A DNA stretch of 64,000 bases, taken from the NCBI GenBank assembly GCA_013364255.1, contig CP054936.1, positions 2,758,853-2,822,852 on the forward strand. The letters are read 5' to 3'. How positions within the stretch are numbered: position 1 is the first letter of the stretch; the number at the start of each line of letters is the position of its first letter. This document shows positions 52,632 through 62,579 of the stretch, in pieces. The stretch is from Streptomyces seoulensis. Lineage in GTDB: Bacteria; Actinomycetota; Actinomycetes; Streptomycetales; Streptomycetaceae. The position numbers were made by a program, and so were the translations under genes. The notes beneath the pieces were generated by a model. It was not told where the DNA came from. It saw nothing but the letters and a program-made list of their open reading frames with translations, and made no database searches.

Positions 52632-55469
52632 TCAGAGCGCGGCGGTGGTGCGCTCGCGCGGTGGTGTGGTCGTCGGGCGTGCGGGGCGGCCGGCGGCCCG
52701 GCGGCGGCGGACGGCCGCCGCGGCGCCGAGCACGGCGAGGGTCAGCAGCGAGGCGCCGCCGACGGCCCCGCCCAGGCGCAGGCCCGGCGGGTGGAAGGTG
52801 CAGGTGAGGCTGGTGGCGGAGCCGTCGAGCGGGACGGCGATCAGGCCGTAGTACTGCCGGGCCGGCACGGCGGCCGCGTCGCCCGCCGCGCACCGCCAGC
52901 CGGCGATCCGGGGGGCGGCCACGACGGCGGTGCCGGTGCTGCCGGCCGGCAGCTGGGCCCGTACGGCGCCGTCGGAGACGCTCACCTCGGTGGCGCCGGT
53001 GGTCTTCAGGCGCTGGACGGCGGCGCGCAGCCGGGCGGTGTCCAGGCAGCCGACCGCCCGGTCCGGGACGGCGCCGGCGCGGCTGGGGACCAGCTCGATC
53101 CGCAGCCGCCCGGAGGCCGGGACGGCGCCGAGCCGCTGCATGGCCGCGATCTTGGCCGTGTCCGAGGCGAACCGCCCGGTCGGCCCGTACGGCGTGCCGC
53201 CCGAGCCGGCCGCCGGGGCGGTGGTCAGGCGCGCGGTGCCGGAGAAGTGCGGCGCCCACAGGTAGACCTCGCTGCCGGGCCGGCAGGTGGCCGTGATCGT
53301 CGGCCGCCGCCCGGCGTCCGCCGCGCGGCGGGCGTCGATCAGCAGGCCCCGCCGGTCGCCGTGACCGGTCCGCGGCGGCTGTCCGGCGGCGGTGCGCACG
53401 GTGAGGGCGGGCTCGGTGTAGACGCGGGCGCCGAGCAGCAGTTCCTGGTTGCGGTACGGGGACGGGCCGAAGGCGGCGACCCCGCGCAGCCCGCGCGCGG
53501 CGGCGCCGGCCGGCCGCACCGTGACCAGCGGCGGCACGTCCTGCCGTGTCACGGTGGCCGGGCTGTGGTCGCGCGGGTTCCAGCGCTGGTGCTGGTCGGG
53601 CGGGGAGTGCACCCGGGCGCCGACGGAGAAGACGGCGTCGGTGACCGCGTTGTCCAGGCTCTGCAGGTTGCGGCCGCGCGAGGTCCAGCCGTCGCCGAGC
53701 GCGGTGAGGGTGCGGCTGAGGACGTCGGCGGTGAGGCTGCTGTAGTACTGGGCGCCCTGGCCGCCGACCGCCATCGGGTCGTTGCCGACCGTCTGTTCGC
53801 GGCCCGGGTCGGTGCGGTAGCGGGGCCAGCCGTCGGCCTCGGCGATCAGGTCCGCCTGCCGCTGCTGGCGGGCGCCCCAGGGCGCGTAGTCGTCCAGGTG
53901 GCCCAGCCGCAGCCGGGTGGCCACGGCGGAGGTGGCGGTGGCCTCGCCGAGCTGCGCGCCGGTCAGCAGGACGACGGCCAGCGCGGCGAGGAGGGTGCGG
54001 TGGCGGGCGGGGGCGGTGGTGGGGTGCGGACGGTGACCGGCGAGCGGGGCGTGGTGCTCGGCGGGCGCTTCCGGCGAGGGGGCCGGGGTGTGCGGCCCGG
54101 CGGGCGCGTCCGGCCGGGCGGGTGCCTCCGGCGGGGCGGGGGCATCCGGCGGGGTGCTCGGGGTGCTTTCCGTCTCCGTGGCGGCCCGGTCCTCCGTGCG
54201 GGCCAGCAGGAGCAGGCCGCCCAAGGCGCTCGCCGCGCCCAGCAGCAGGACGGGCCAGGCGAAGGAGCGCACCAGGCCGCTGCCGCTCGCCACGGCGGCG
54301 ACGAGCGCGAGCAGCGCGCCCGCGGCGATCAGCGCGCGCCGGTCGGGCACGCCGTACGAGAGGGCGTGCCAGGCGGAGATCACCAGCAGCGCGCACAGCA
54401 CGAACGCCTGGCGGTACGGGCTGCCGTTCGGGGTGGCGAAGGCGTGCCAGGCCAGGTGGGTGGGCGTCCACTGCATCGACAGCGTGACCGCGGCCACCAG
54501 CAGCGGCCACCCGGTGCGCACCCGGCGGGGCGCGGCGCGGTGGAAGGGCAGGGCGAGGGCGAGCAGCAGCGCCGTGGTGCCGACGAAGAGGGCCGGTGAG
54601 CCGAAGCCGTACGTGGTCGGCAGCAGCCGGGCCAGCAGATCCTCGGCGCCCACCGGCGCGAAGTGCGTGACGCGGCCCGGGTAGGCGTGCTGGGTGCCGA
54701 GGTAGATCACCGTGACCAGCGGCGCGGACAGGCCCACGCCGAGGGCGACGGTGGCCGCGGCCCGGCCCGCGGTCGCCAGCGCCCGGCGGCGTGGCAGGCC
54801 CAGGAGCCACATCCGCAGCAGCAGCACCAGGGCGGCGCCGATGGTGGCCATGTAGGCGGTGTAGAAGTTGGCGATCCAGGCGAGCGCCACGACCAGCACG
54901 CCGAGCAGCGGGCGCCGCCCGGCCAGCAGCCACTCGCCGACCAGGCACAGCAGGGGCAGGGCGACGAGTCCGTCGAGCCACATCGGGTTGTACGAGGCGT
55001 CCGCGACCGACCAGCCGCACAGGGCGTAGGCCGCGCCGAGCAGGCCCGCCGCCCACCAGCGGCCGGGGCGCAGCCGCAGCAGCAGCCAGGCCATGGCCGC
55101 GCCGGCGCACGCCGTCTTCAGCACGGTGACCGTGTACACGGCGAGGTCGATCTCGTCGCGCGGGAAGAGGGCCACGAGCAGGGCGAACGGGCTGCTGAGG
55201 TAGGTGCCGAGGTCGGGCAGGAAGCTGGAGCCGAACCCGGACTGCCAGTTGACGAGCAGTCCGCCGTCGGCCCTGCCGTGCAGCAGGTCCCACAGGTGGG
55301 CGTGGAACGGCACGTACTGGTTGCCCAGGTCGTTGACGTCCCGGGTGCGCGGGCCGAAGGGGTAGCTGCCGGCGACGGCGTCGGCCGCGCAGAACGCGGT
55401 GACGGTGAGCACCGCGGCGAGCAGGGCGGCGGCCGGCCGCGGTTTTCCCCGCAGGGTCGGGCGTGGCAT
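52632..55469 (-). CDS. YfhO-family GT-C membrane glycosyltransferase
   Basis: A 945-residue multi-pass protein. About 12 transmembrane segments fill residues 10-420. The YfhO signatures are DVNDLGNQYVPFHAHLWDLLHG and FGSSFLPDLGTYLSSPFALL near the N-terminus. A Pro/Ala/Glu-rich segment (about 430-490) is followed by a large extracytoplasmic domain (about 520-915) and a last segment (about 895-920). YfhO proteins use polyprenyl-linked sugars outside the membrane to glycosylate teichoic acids or proteins. ATG 55469 is the best start, but the ribosome site is weak (GGAAA), so it may be a few residues off. Confidence 0.87.
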   Translation of the reverse strand: MPRPTLRGKPRPAAALLAAVLTVTAFCAADAVAGSYPFGPRTRDVNDLGNQYVPFHAHLWDLLHGRADGGLLVNWQSGFGSSFLPDLGTYLSSPFALLVALFPRDEIDLAVYTVTVLKTACAGAAMAWLLLRLRPGRWWAAGLLGAAYALCGWSVADASYNPMWLDGLVALPLLCLVGEWLLAGRRPLLGVLVVALAWIANFYTAYMATIGAALVLLLRMWLLGLPRRRALATAGRAAATVALGVGLSAPLVTVIYLGTQHAYPGRVTHFAPVGAEDLLARLLPTTYGFGSPALFVGTTALLLALALPFHRAAPRRVRTGWPLLVAAVTLSMQWTPTHLAWHAFATPNGSPYRQAFVLCALLVISAWHALSYGVPDRRALIAAGALLALVAAVASGSGLVRSFAWPVLLLGAASALGGLLLLARTEDRAATETESTPSTPPDAPAPPEAPARPDAPAGPHTPAPSPEAPAEHHAPLAGHRPHPTTAPARHRTLLAALAVVLLTGAQLGEATATSAVATRLRLGHLDDYAPWGARQQRQADLIAEADGWPRYRTDPGREQTVGNDPMAVGGQGAQYYSSLTADVLSRTLTALGDGWTSRGRNLQSLDNAVTDAVFSVGARVHSPPDQHQRWNPRDHSPATVTRQDVPPLVTVRPAGAAARGLRGVAAFGPSPYRNQELLLGARVYTEPALTVRTAAGQPPRTGHGDRRGLLIDARRAADAGRRPTITATCRPGSEVYLWAPHFSGTARLTTAPAAGSGGTPYGPTGRFASDTAKIAAMQRLGAVPASGRLRIELVPSRAGAVPDRAVGCLDTARLRAAVQRLKTTGATEVSVSDGAVRAQLPAGSTGTAVVAAPRIAGWRCAAGDAAAVPARQYYGLIAVPLDGSATSLTCTFHPPGLRLGGAVGGASLLTLAVLGAAAAVRRRRAAGRPARPTTTPPRERTTAAL

Positions 55470-55803
55470 TTTCCGACAGGCTCCCAGGCGATTTCGGGAC
55501 ACGGTGCGTCTCGGCCGGGGAGATCGGTCCCCGGGCGCCGTCCATTTCGCCGGCCGGGCGGCGGTCCGTCGCGGACGGTGTGTGCCGTAGCCCGTGGAGA
55601 ACGCCGGGAACATGGAATGCGTACAGTGGAATTTCGATGAATTCCATGACGGCCGGGGAAACACGTCCCGTCCCTCGAATGATCCCGTGGTTAATGCTGT
55701 CCCCGGCCTGTCCCCGGCCTGTCCCGGGTCCGTTCCCGGCCTCTCCCCGGCCCGTTCCCGGCCGTCTCGCCCACGGGGTCGCGGACGGGGTCGCGGAGGG
55801 CGC
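55470..55803. other. 334-bp spacer with degenerate GC repeats
   Basis: The left half is the 5' flank of the YfhO gene, with A/T-richer DNA at 55605-55700 (GAATTTCGATGAATTCC). The right half is a degenerate tandem array of TCCCCGGCC- and TTCCCGGCC-like units (55698-55762), followed by two GGGGTCGCGGA units (55775-55797). No gene is seen. Confidence 0.65.
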
Positions 55804-55834
55804 TTGACCTGGAGCACACTCCAGGTTCTACGGT
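55804..55834 (+). promoter_or_regulatory. MerR-type promoter with 19-bp spacer and operator
   Basis: TTGACC (55804-55809), 19 bases, TACGGT (55829-55834). The spacer holds the perfect dyad ACCTGGAG CACA CTCCAGGT (55807-55826). The long spacer plus central dyad is the hallmark of MerR-controlled promoters. The gene start at 55841 leaves almost no leader. Confidence 0.9.
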
Positions 55835-55840
55835 TCTCCC

Positions 55841-56269
55841 ATGACCAGCGGACAGCCCCTCGGCGGAGGCCGGGAACCGACGTTGACCATCGCCGAGGTC
55901 GCCGAGCGCACCGGCCTCTCGCACGACACCCTGCGCTACTACGAGAAGGCCGGCCTGATCGCCCGGGTCGGCCGCACCACCGGCAACCAGCGGCGCTACG
56001 AGGCCGCTGACCTGGCCTGGCTGGAGTTCCTGCTCCGGCTGCGTGAGACCGGCATGTCGATCGCCGACATGCAGCGCTTCGCTCGGCTGCGGGCGGCGGG
56101 GGACGCGACGGTCGCCGACCGGCTGGCGATGCTGCGCGAGCACCGCGCCGAACTGGCCGTGCGCATGCGGGCGTTGCGGCGCAGCGCGGGCTCGCTTGAC
56201 GACAAGATCCGACACTACGAAGGGCTGCTCGGCGGGTCCGAGCGGCCGGGAACGGGAGAACCGGCGTGA
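55841..56269 (+). CDS. MerR-family regulator
   Basis: A 142-residue regulator. The helix-turn-helix TIAEVAERTGLSHDTLRYYEKAGLI is at about 15-39, followed by the wing (NQRRYEAADLAWLEFLLRLRETGMSIADM) and a coiled-coil dimerisation helix (about 95-130). There are no Cys residues for metal sensing; it probably senses an organic or redox signal, like the SoxR-unrelated YyaN/AdhR group. Autoregulated through the 19-bp-spacer promoter. Its stop overlaps the start of the CMD gene (GTGA). Confidence 0.93.
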   Translation: MTSGQPLGGGREPTLTIAEVAERTGLSHDTLRYYEKAGLIARVGRTTGNQRRYEAADLAWLEFLLRLRETGMSIADMQRFARLRAAGDATVADRLAMLREHRAELAVRMRALRRSAGSLDDKIRHYEGLLGGSERPGTGEPA

Positions 56270-56706
56270 ACGAGACCACCACCCGCGAGGAGCGCTTCGC
56301 CCACGGCCTCGACGTGCTGCGGCGGGTCGACGGCGAGGCCGGGCAGCGGGTCGTCGACTCGCTCGCCGACGTCAGCCCGGAGCTGGGCCACCAGGTCGTC
56401 GCCTGGGCCTTCGGCGAGATCTACGACCGTCCCGGACTGGCCCCGCGCGACCGGCAGTTGGTCACCCTGGGCGCGCTCACCGCGCTGGGCGGCTGCGAGG
56501 CGCAGCTCGACGTGCACGTCAACGCGGCGCTCAACGTGGGCCTCACACCGGAGCAGATCACGGAGGCGCTGCTGCATTCGGCGGTCTACTGCGGCATGCC
56601 GAGGGCGCTGAACGCCACGTTCGCCGCGAAGAAGGTCTTCGCCGAGCGGGGGCTGCTGCCGCTGGGCGAGGAGTCCGCGCCGGCCGGGCGGGGCGGCGCC
56701 TCGTAA
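56266..56706 (+). CDS. Carboxymuconolactone decarboxylase-family protein
   Basis: A 146-residue all-helical CMD/AhpD-type protein. FGEIYDRPGLAPRDRQLVTLGALTALG is the family core. Only one Cys lies in the position of the CxxC pair (GGCEAQLDVH), so a peroxidase-linked dithiol is unlikely and a decarboxylase/lactonase-type role is more likely. The arrangement MerR plus CMD is common in actinobacteria. GTG 56266 overlaps the merR stop, so both are co-induced. Substrate unknown. Confidence 0.9.
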   Translation: MNETTTREERFAHGLDVLRRVDGEAGQRVVDSLADVSPELGHQVVAWAFGEIYDRPGLAPRDRQLVTLGALTALGGCEAQLDVHVNAALNVGLTPEQITEALLHSAVYCGMPRALNATFAAKKVFAERGLLPLGEESAPAGRGGAS

Positions 56707-56748
56707 GCTCGGTGGCATGGCGTGGCGGGTGGCCGGAAGGGGCTGAGG

Positions 56749-57192
56749 ATGGGCGCGTGGTGGCCGGTGGCGGACGTGCTGGCGTTTCTGGCCGGGCCCT
56801 GGCGCGTCGAACGCCGGGTACGGGACCTGTCCGGCGGCGACGAGGGCGCGTTCACCGGGGTGACCGTCTTCGGGCCGCTCGACGGCGGCGGCCTGCTGCA
56901 CGAGGAGTCCGGGGACTTCACCTGGCGGGGGGTGACCCGGCCGGCGACGCGCACCCTGCGGTTCCTGCCGGGCGGCGAGGCGGGCACGGCCGAGGTGCGG
57001 TTCGCGGACGGGCGGCCCTTCCACGACCTGGACCTGCGCACCGGACGGCATGTGGCCGGGCATCCGTGCGCGGCCGATCTCTACGACGGCGAGTTCACCG
57101 TCCGCGACGCGGACCACTGGCGGACCGTGTGGCGGGTGGGCGGCCCGGCCAAGGACCTGGTGCTCGTCACCGACTACGCCCGCGAGGGCTGA
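56749..57192 (+). CDS. DUF6314 family protein
   Basis: A 147-residue beta-rich, lipocalin-like small protein. The features are FLAGPWRVERRVRDL (about 12-26), LLHEESGDFTW, FHDLDLRTGRHVAGHPCAADLYDGEF and TVWRVGGPAKDLVLVTDY. This string of HPCAADLYxGxF and final TxY is what I remember of DUF6314. ATG 56749 is chosen over GTG 56722 because GGAAGGGG sits 7 bases upstream. It overlaps the convergent next gene by 19 bp. Function unknown. Confidence 0.75.
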   Translation: MGAWWPVADVLAFLAGPWRVERRVRDLSGGDEGAFTGVTVFGPLDGGGLLHEESGDFTWRGVTRPATRTLRFLPGGEAGTAEVRFADGRPFHDLDLRTGRHVAGHPCAADLYDGEFTVRDADHWRTVWRVGGPAKDLVLVTDYAREG

Positions 57193-57767
57193 GACCGCAC
57201 CCCCTCGATCCGCAGGTACCAGCGGCCCGTGCCGCCGGTGACGGTGACGGCCGACAGCGGGTGCACGTCGAGGTTCCAGTACGTCGCCGGGGGCGCGTTC
57301 AGGGCGTAGACCAGGGCGGCGCGGATCACCGAGGGTTCGGCCACCGCGACCACGCTGCCGCCGTCCCCGACCGGCCGGGTGTCCAGCCAGCCGCCGACCC
57401 GGACGATGAAGGACAGCAGCGACTCGCCGCCGTGCGGCGTACCGCGCGGATCGGCGAACCAGCTGTCCACCGCCTGCGGTTCCCGCGCCATCGCCTCCCC
57501 CAGGGTCAGCCCGCGCCAGCGGCCCATGTCGCAGTCGCGCAGGGCGAGTTGGGCGAGCGGGGCGTAGCCGAGCGCGTCGCCGGTGGCGCGGCAGCGCGGG
57601 GTCGGCGAGCAGTAGCGCAGATCGGCGGCGGCCAGCGGCAGCAGATCGGGCACGACCCGGCGCACCTCGTCCCAGCCGCCCTGGTCGAGCGGCCGGTCGT
57701 CATCGAATCGTTCGGCCAGCAGCGGGGAGTTGCGCGCGGCGGCGACGAACGTGACCCGTGATGCCAT
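57174..57767 (-). CDS. Histidine-phosphatase-fold protein with degenerate active site
   Basis: A 197-residue protein with the phosphoglycerate-mutase/CobC-like fold. It has VTFVAAARNSPLLAERFDDDRPL at the start, DCDMGRWRGLTLGEAM in the middle and GTPHGGESLLSF before the last third. The catalytic RHG motif is replaced by RNS (about 12-14), and the second catalytic His region reads VAVAEPSVI instead of VSHG. Both His are missing, so phosphatase activity is doubtful. It may be a binding or regulatory protein. Its 3' end overlaps the convergent DUF6314 gene. Confidence 0.8.
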   Translation of the reverse strand: MASRVTFVAAARNSPLLAERFDDDRPLDQGGWDEVRRVVPDLLPLAAADLRYCSPTPRCRATGDALGYAPLAQLALRDCDMGRWRGLTLGEAMAREPQAVDSWFADPRGTPHGGESLLSFIVRVGGWLDTRPVGDGGSVVAVAEPSVIRAALVYALNAPPATYWNLDVHPLSAVTVTGGTGRWYLRIEGVRSQPSRA

Positions 57768-57838
57768 GCGGCGATCGTGGGCCGCACGGGTGGGCGGGTC
57801 AAGAGGTGTGCCGTACGGGTGTCGGCGTGATGCGGGCG

Positions 57839-58276
57839 TCAGTCGAAGGCGAGCGCCATCCACCGCTCCGGGTGCTCCAGCGGCCGGAAGCCGAGCTTCT
57901 CGTAGACGCCGTGCGCGTCGGCGGTGGCGAGCATGATCCTGCGCAGCCCGAACGGCCGCAGGTGGTCGCGCACGGCTCCGACGAGCGCCGTGCCGATGCC
58001 CTTGCCGCGCACGGCCGGCTCGACGTACACGTCGCACAGCCAGGCGAAGGTCGTCCGGTCGGTGACCACGCGCGCATAGGCCACCTGGGCGCCGGAGGCG
58101 GTGTCGAACACCCCGAAGTTCAGCGAGCCGGCGATGGCCCGGTCCTGCTTGTCGCGGGTGCGGCCGAGCGCCCAGTAGGCATCGGTGGACAGCCAGCGGT
58201 GGACGCGCTCGGCGTCGACGCGGCCGGGGTCGGTGGAGATCTCGTAGCCGTCGGCGAGACGTGGGGTGCGGGTCAT
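57839..58276 (-). CDS. GNAT acetyltransferase coupled to mocR
   Basis: A 145-residue GNAT enzyme. AYWALGRTRDKQDRAIAGSLNFGVFD precedes the acetyl-CoA motif VEPAVRGKGIGTALVGAV (about 90-107), and GVYEKLGFRPL closes the fold. ATG 58276 overlaps the mocR stop as ATGA, so it is translated with the regulator. Substrate unknown. Confidence 0.9.
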   Translation of the reverse strand: MTRTPRLADGYEISTDPGRVDAERVHRWLSTDAYWALGRTRDKQDRAIAGSLNFGVFDTASGAQVAYARVVTDRTTFAWLCDVYVEPAVRGKGIGTALVGAVRDHLRPFGLRRIMLATADAHGVYEKLGFRPLEHPERWMALAFD

Positions 58277-59770
58277 GGCAGGAGGGTGGCAATGCCGGGC
58301 GGCGGTGTCGAACCGTTTTCCCGTCCCGGCCCGAGCACCTCGTCGCAGGCCGCCCGCAGCCGGCGTACTCCCTCGGTGATCTCGGCGGTTCCGGCGACCG
58401 CGGCGAAGCTCAACCGGACGTGGGCGGCGGGGGGTTCGGCGCTGAAGTAGGGGCGGCCGGGAGTGAGGGCGACGCCCGCGCGCAGGGCGGCGGTGGCCAG
58501 GGCGGATTCGTGCGCGCCGTCGGGCAGCCGCAGCCACAGGTGGTAGCCGCCCGAGGGGATGTGCGGGAGCGCGAGTTCGGGCAGCCGGTGGCGCAGCGCG
58601 CCCGTCATGGCGTCCCTGCGGGTCTTCAACTCGGCCGTCAGGGACCGCAGATGACGGGGCCAGGCGGGCGAGCCGACGAGTTCGAGGGCCGCTTCCTGGA
58701 GCGGCCTGGGCACGAAGAAGGTGTCGACGACCTGGATGGCGCGCAGCCGTTCCAGCGCCGGTCCGCGGGCGGCGAGCGCGCACACCCGGAAACTGGGCGA
58801 GGTGGCCTTGGTCAGCGAGCTCACGTGCACGACGACGCCGTCCGGGTCGTCGGCGGCCAGCGGCGGCGGCAGCTCGCCCGCGTCGGCGTGGGCGAGGCGG
58901 CGCACGAAGTCGTCCTCGACGACGAACGCGCCGGCCTCGCGGGCGATCCGCAGCACCTCGGCGCGGCGGCCCCGGGCGAGGACCGCGCCGGTGGGGTTCT
59001 GGAACAGCGGCTGGCAGACGAAGACCCGGGCGCCGCTGGCCCGGAAGGCGTCGGCGAGCAGTTCGGGCCGTACCCCGTCGGCGTCGACCGGCACCGGCAC
59101 CGGCCGCAGTCCGGAGGCCCGCGCGATGGCCAGCATGCCCGGGTAGGTCGGCGACTCCACGAGCACCGGGGCGCCGGGCGGGGCCAGCGCGCGCAGCGCC
59201 GTGGTCAGCGCGGACTGGCCGCCGGCTGCGATCAGCACCTCGGCGGCGGTGACGGCGCCGCCGGGGCCGCCGATCTGGCGTGCGAACCACTCGCGCAGCT
59301 CCGGCAGGCCCTCCAGCGGCGGGCGGCCCCAGGCGCCGGGGCGGCGGCCGGCGCGGGAGAGGGCGGCGGCCATGGCCCGTTCGGGCTGGAGCGAGGGGTG
59401 CGGATAGCCGCCGTTGAACTCGATCACCCCCGGCGGCGGCACGGCGAGCGTGACGGTGACCCCGGAGGCGTCCACCGTCCGGGGCACGGGGTCGGCGGCG
59501 GCGTCGGCGCTGAGCGCCACCGCCTGCCAGGAGGTGTCGCCGGCGGGGGCGACCGGCGCGTGCGGCGCGGCGCGGAAGGCGCCCGCGCCGGGGCGGGTCA
59601 CCACCAGGCCCTCGGCGGCGAGCTGGGCCAGGGCGCGGGAGACGGTCACCGGGCTGACCCGGTAGCGCTCGACCAGGGCGCGACTGGACGGCAGCTTTCC
59701 GCCAGGTGAGTAGCGGTTGAGCTCCCGCTTCAGCTCTTGGGCGAGTTCACCGACGCTGCTACGCTCTTGC

Positions 59771-59772
<2 letters not shown>
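58273..59772 (-). CDS. MocR-type PLP-binding transcription regulator
   Basis: A 499-residue GntR-type winged helix (about 1-75: SPGGKLPSSRALVERYRVSPVTVSRALAQLAAEGLV), joined to an aminotransferase class I-like PLP domain. The PLP Lys is in HVSSLTKATSPSFRV (about 345), and the phosphate-binding region is LIAAGGQSALTTALRAL. MocR proteins sense a PLP-linked metabolite and often control the adjacent divergent gene, here an EamA exporter. ATG 59772 overlaps the start of that gene. TACTCT 8 bases before the ATG suggests leaderless transcription. Confidence 0.92.
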
Positions 59773-60775
<1,003 letters not shown>

Positions 60776-60900
60776 CCGGTGGCCGCTTCGGTGCCGACCG
60801 CACACCCCGGTACCGCCGCACACCGGTCCGGCCGCGCTCCGCGCCGTAGACTCGGAAACCGAGGACCGCTGCTCCCGCACCTGGTGAGGAGGCCCCGCCA

Positions 60901-61104
60901 ATGCGCGCAACCGTGGGCGACCAGCTCGTCCAGCACGGCAGGGTGGTCGGCCAGCACGACCAGATCACCGAAGTCGTCGAGGTCATGGGCTCGGAGGGCA
61001 CCCCGCCCTACCGCGTCCGCTTCCCGGACGGGCACGAGGCCGTCATGTCACCCGGCCCCGACTGCCAGATCCGCCATCACGAGGAACAACAGCGACACGG
61101 CTGA
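60901..61104 (+). CDS. DUF1918 small protein
   Basis: A 67-residue beta-rich protein. MRATVGDQLVQHGRVVGQHDQ and GTPPYRVRFPDGHEAVMSPGPD are the DUF1918 hallmarks. GAGGAGG lies upstream of ATG 60901, and TAGACT (60847) could be the -10. Actinobacteria-specific family of unknown function, cytoplasmic. Confidence 0.93.
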   Translation: MRATVGDQLVQHGRVVGQHDQITEVVEVMGSEGTPPYRVRFPDGHEAVMSPGPDCQIRHHEEQQRHG

Positions 61105-61148
61105 GCCGTCGTCACGAGGAACGACGGCGACGCCGCCGAGGCTGGAGT

Positions 61149-61195
61149 GCGTCCGGGCGGCGCCGGCCCCGCGGGGCCCGGCCCGTCCCGGACGC
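61149..61195. terminator. Bidirectional terminator after the DUF1918 gene
   Basis: GCGTCCGGG (61149-61157) pairs with CCCGGACGC (61187-61195), and the inner palindrome GGCCCCGCGGGGCC extends the stem. It separates the convergent DUF1918 and GH10-like genes. Confidence 0.8.
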
Positions 61196-61243
61196 GTGCC
61201 TCGGGCTTATGAGCCCGTTCCGGCCCGGTGCCTCGCCGCAGCT

Positions 61244-62497
61244 TCAGCGCGGGGGCTCGACCGGCTGCCGGTAGTGGTCGGCGACCACCCGCGCCATCGC
61301 GCCGGCCGGGTCGGCGGCGACCTCCTTGGCGGCGAAGAACACGTGCCCGCGCACCTCCGGGTACTTCCTCGCCAGCGTGAGGTGCCGGGACAGCTCGGCG
61401 GGGTCCCGCCAGGCGGAGTCCTTCTCGCCCGCCCGGTACAGGGCCTCCCCCACGTACAGCCGGGTGCGGCTGCCGCGCGCCACATCGGCCCACCAGGGCA
61501 CCAGCGCGGCGTAGTCGGCGGCGGCCAGGCCGATCGACCAGTACAGCTGCGGGACGACGTAGTCGATCCAGCCCTCGCGCACCCAGGTGCGGGTGTCCGC
61601 GTACAGGTCGTCGTAGGACTGCGCGCCCGCCTTGGTGGCCGAACCGCGCGGGTCCGAGGCGGCGTTGCGCCACACGCCGAAGGGGCTGATCCCGAACTGG
61701 ACGCCGGGCCTGATCCGGGCGACGGCGGCGGCCGTCTCGCGCACCAGCTTGTCGATGTTGTCCCGCCGCCAGGCCGCCCGGCTCGCGAAACCGCCGCCGT
61801 GACGGGCGTAGGCGTCCGCGTCGTCGAACGTCTGGCCCGCCTCCGGGTACGGATAGAAGTAGTCGTCGAAGTGCACGCCGTCCACGGGATAGGCGCGCAC
61901 CGCGTCGAGCATCGCCTCCCGCACGAAGGCCCGTACCTCGGGCAGGCCCGGGTTGTAGTAGAGCTTGCCGCCGTAGGCCACCACCCAGTCGGGGTGCTTG
62001 CGGGCCGGGTGCGAGGCGGTGAGCCGGCTCCGGTCGGTGCTGAGGGCGACGCGGTAGGGGTTGCACCAGGCGTGCAGCCGCAGGCCGCGCGCGTGCGCCT
62101 CCGTGACGGCGGCGCCCAGCGGGTCCCAGCCGGGGTCCTCGCCCTGCGTGCCGGTGAGGAACTGCGACCACGGCTCGTAGGGCGAGGGCCACAGCGCGTC
62201 GGCGGTGGGGCGGACCTGGAGGAAGACCGTGTTGAGGCGGCGGCGCACCGCGGCGTCGAGCAGCGCGGTCAGCTCGCCGCGCTGGCGGGCCGCGCTCAGT
62301 CCGGTGCGCGAGGGCCAGTCGCGGTTGCCCACCGTCGCCAGCCACATGCCGCGCAGTTCGGTCGCGGCCCGCTCGCGGCGCTCGCCCGCGGCCCCGCCGG
62401 GCGGCTGGGGCGCGGCCGGCGCGGCGCTCGCGCCCTGCGTCACCGCCAGCGTCGACAGAGCGGCGACGGCGAACGTCCGTCGGGTCACTCGGCTCAT
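61244..62497 (-). CDS. Exported GH10-like (DUF187/YngK) glycoside hydrolase
   Basis: A 417-residue protein. A Tat-type leader RRTFAVAALSTLAVTQGASA (about 6-25) is followed by a TIM barrel: RGMWLATVGNRDWPS, FLQVRPTADALWPSPYEPWS, LHAWCNPYRVA, VDGVHFDDYFYPYP and YVVPQLYWSIG. This is the glycosyl-hydrolase-like 10 family of cell-wall-associated enzymes whose substrate is poorly known. It is monocistronic, divergent from the acyl-CoA dehydrogenase gene. Confidence 0.92.
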   Translation of the reverse strand: MSRVTRRTFAVAALSTLAVTQGASAAPAAPQPPGGAAGERRERAATELRGMWLATVGNRDWPSRTGLSAARQRGELTALLDAAVRRRLNTVFLQVRPTADALWPSPYEPWSQFLTGTQGEDPGWDPLGAAVTEAHARGLRLHAWCNPYRVALSTDRSRLTASHPARKHPDWVVAYGGKLYYNPGLPEVRAFVREAMLDAVRAYPVDGVHFDDYFYPYPEAGQTFDDADAYARHGGGFASRAAWRRDNIDKLVRETAAAVARIRPGVQFGISPFGVWRNAASDPRGSATKAGAQSYDDLYADTRTWVREGWIDYVVPQLYWSIGLAAADYAALVPWWADVARGSRTRLYVGEALYRAGEKDSAWRDPAELSRHLTLARKYPEVRGHVFFAAKEVAADPAGAMARVVADHYRQPVEPPR

Positions 62498-62579
62498 CCG
62501 GACACTCCCGTACGCTGCGGATCCGCGCCCTCACGGATCGTCCACCGGGTCAGCATGCACGACCCGGGCGATCGATCAT

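Noticed and set aside
51235..55647. A 1,470-codon frame joining YfhO-region sequence to GtrA
   Set aside because: Only the last 132 codons (GtrA) are real in this frame; the rest is the shadow of YfhO and the GT2 gene, which are in other frames with clear domains.
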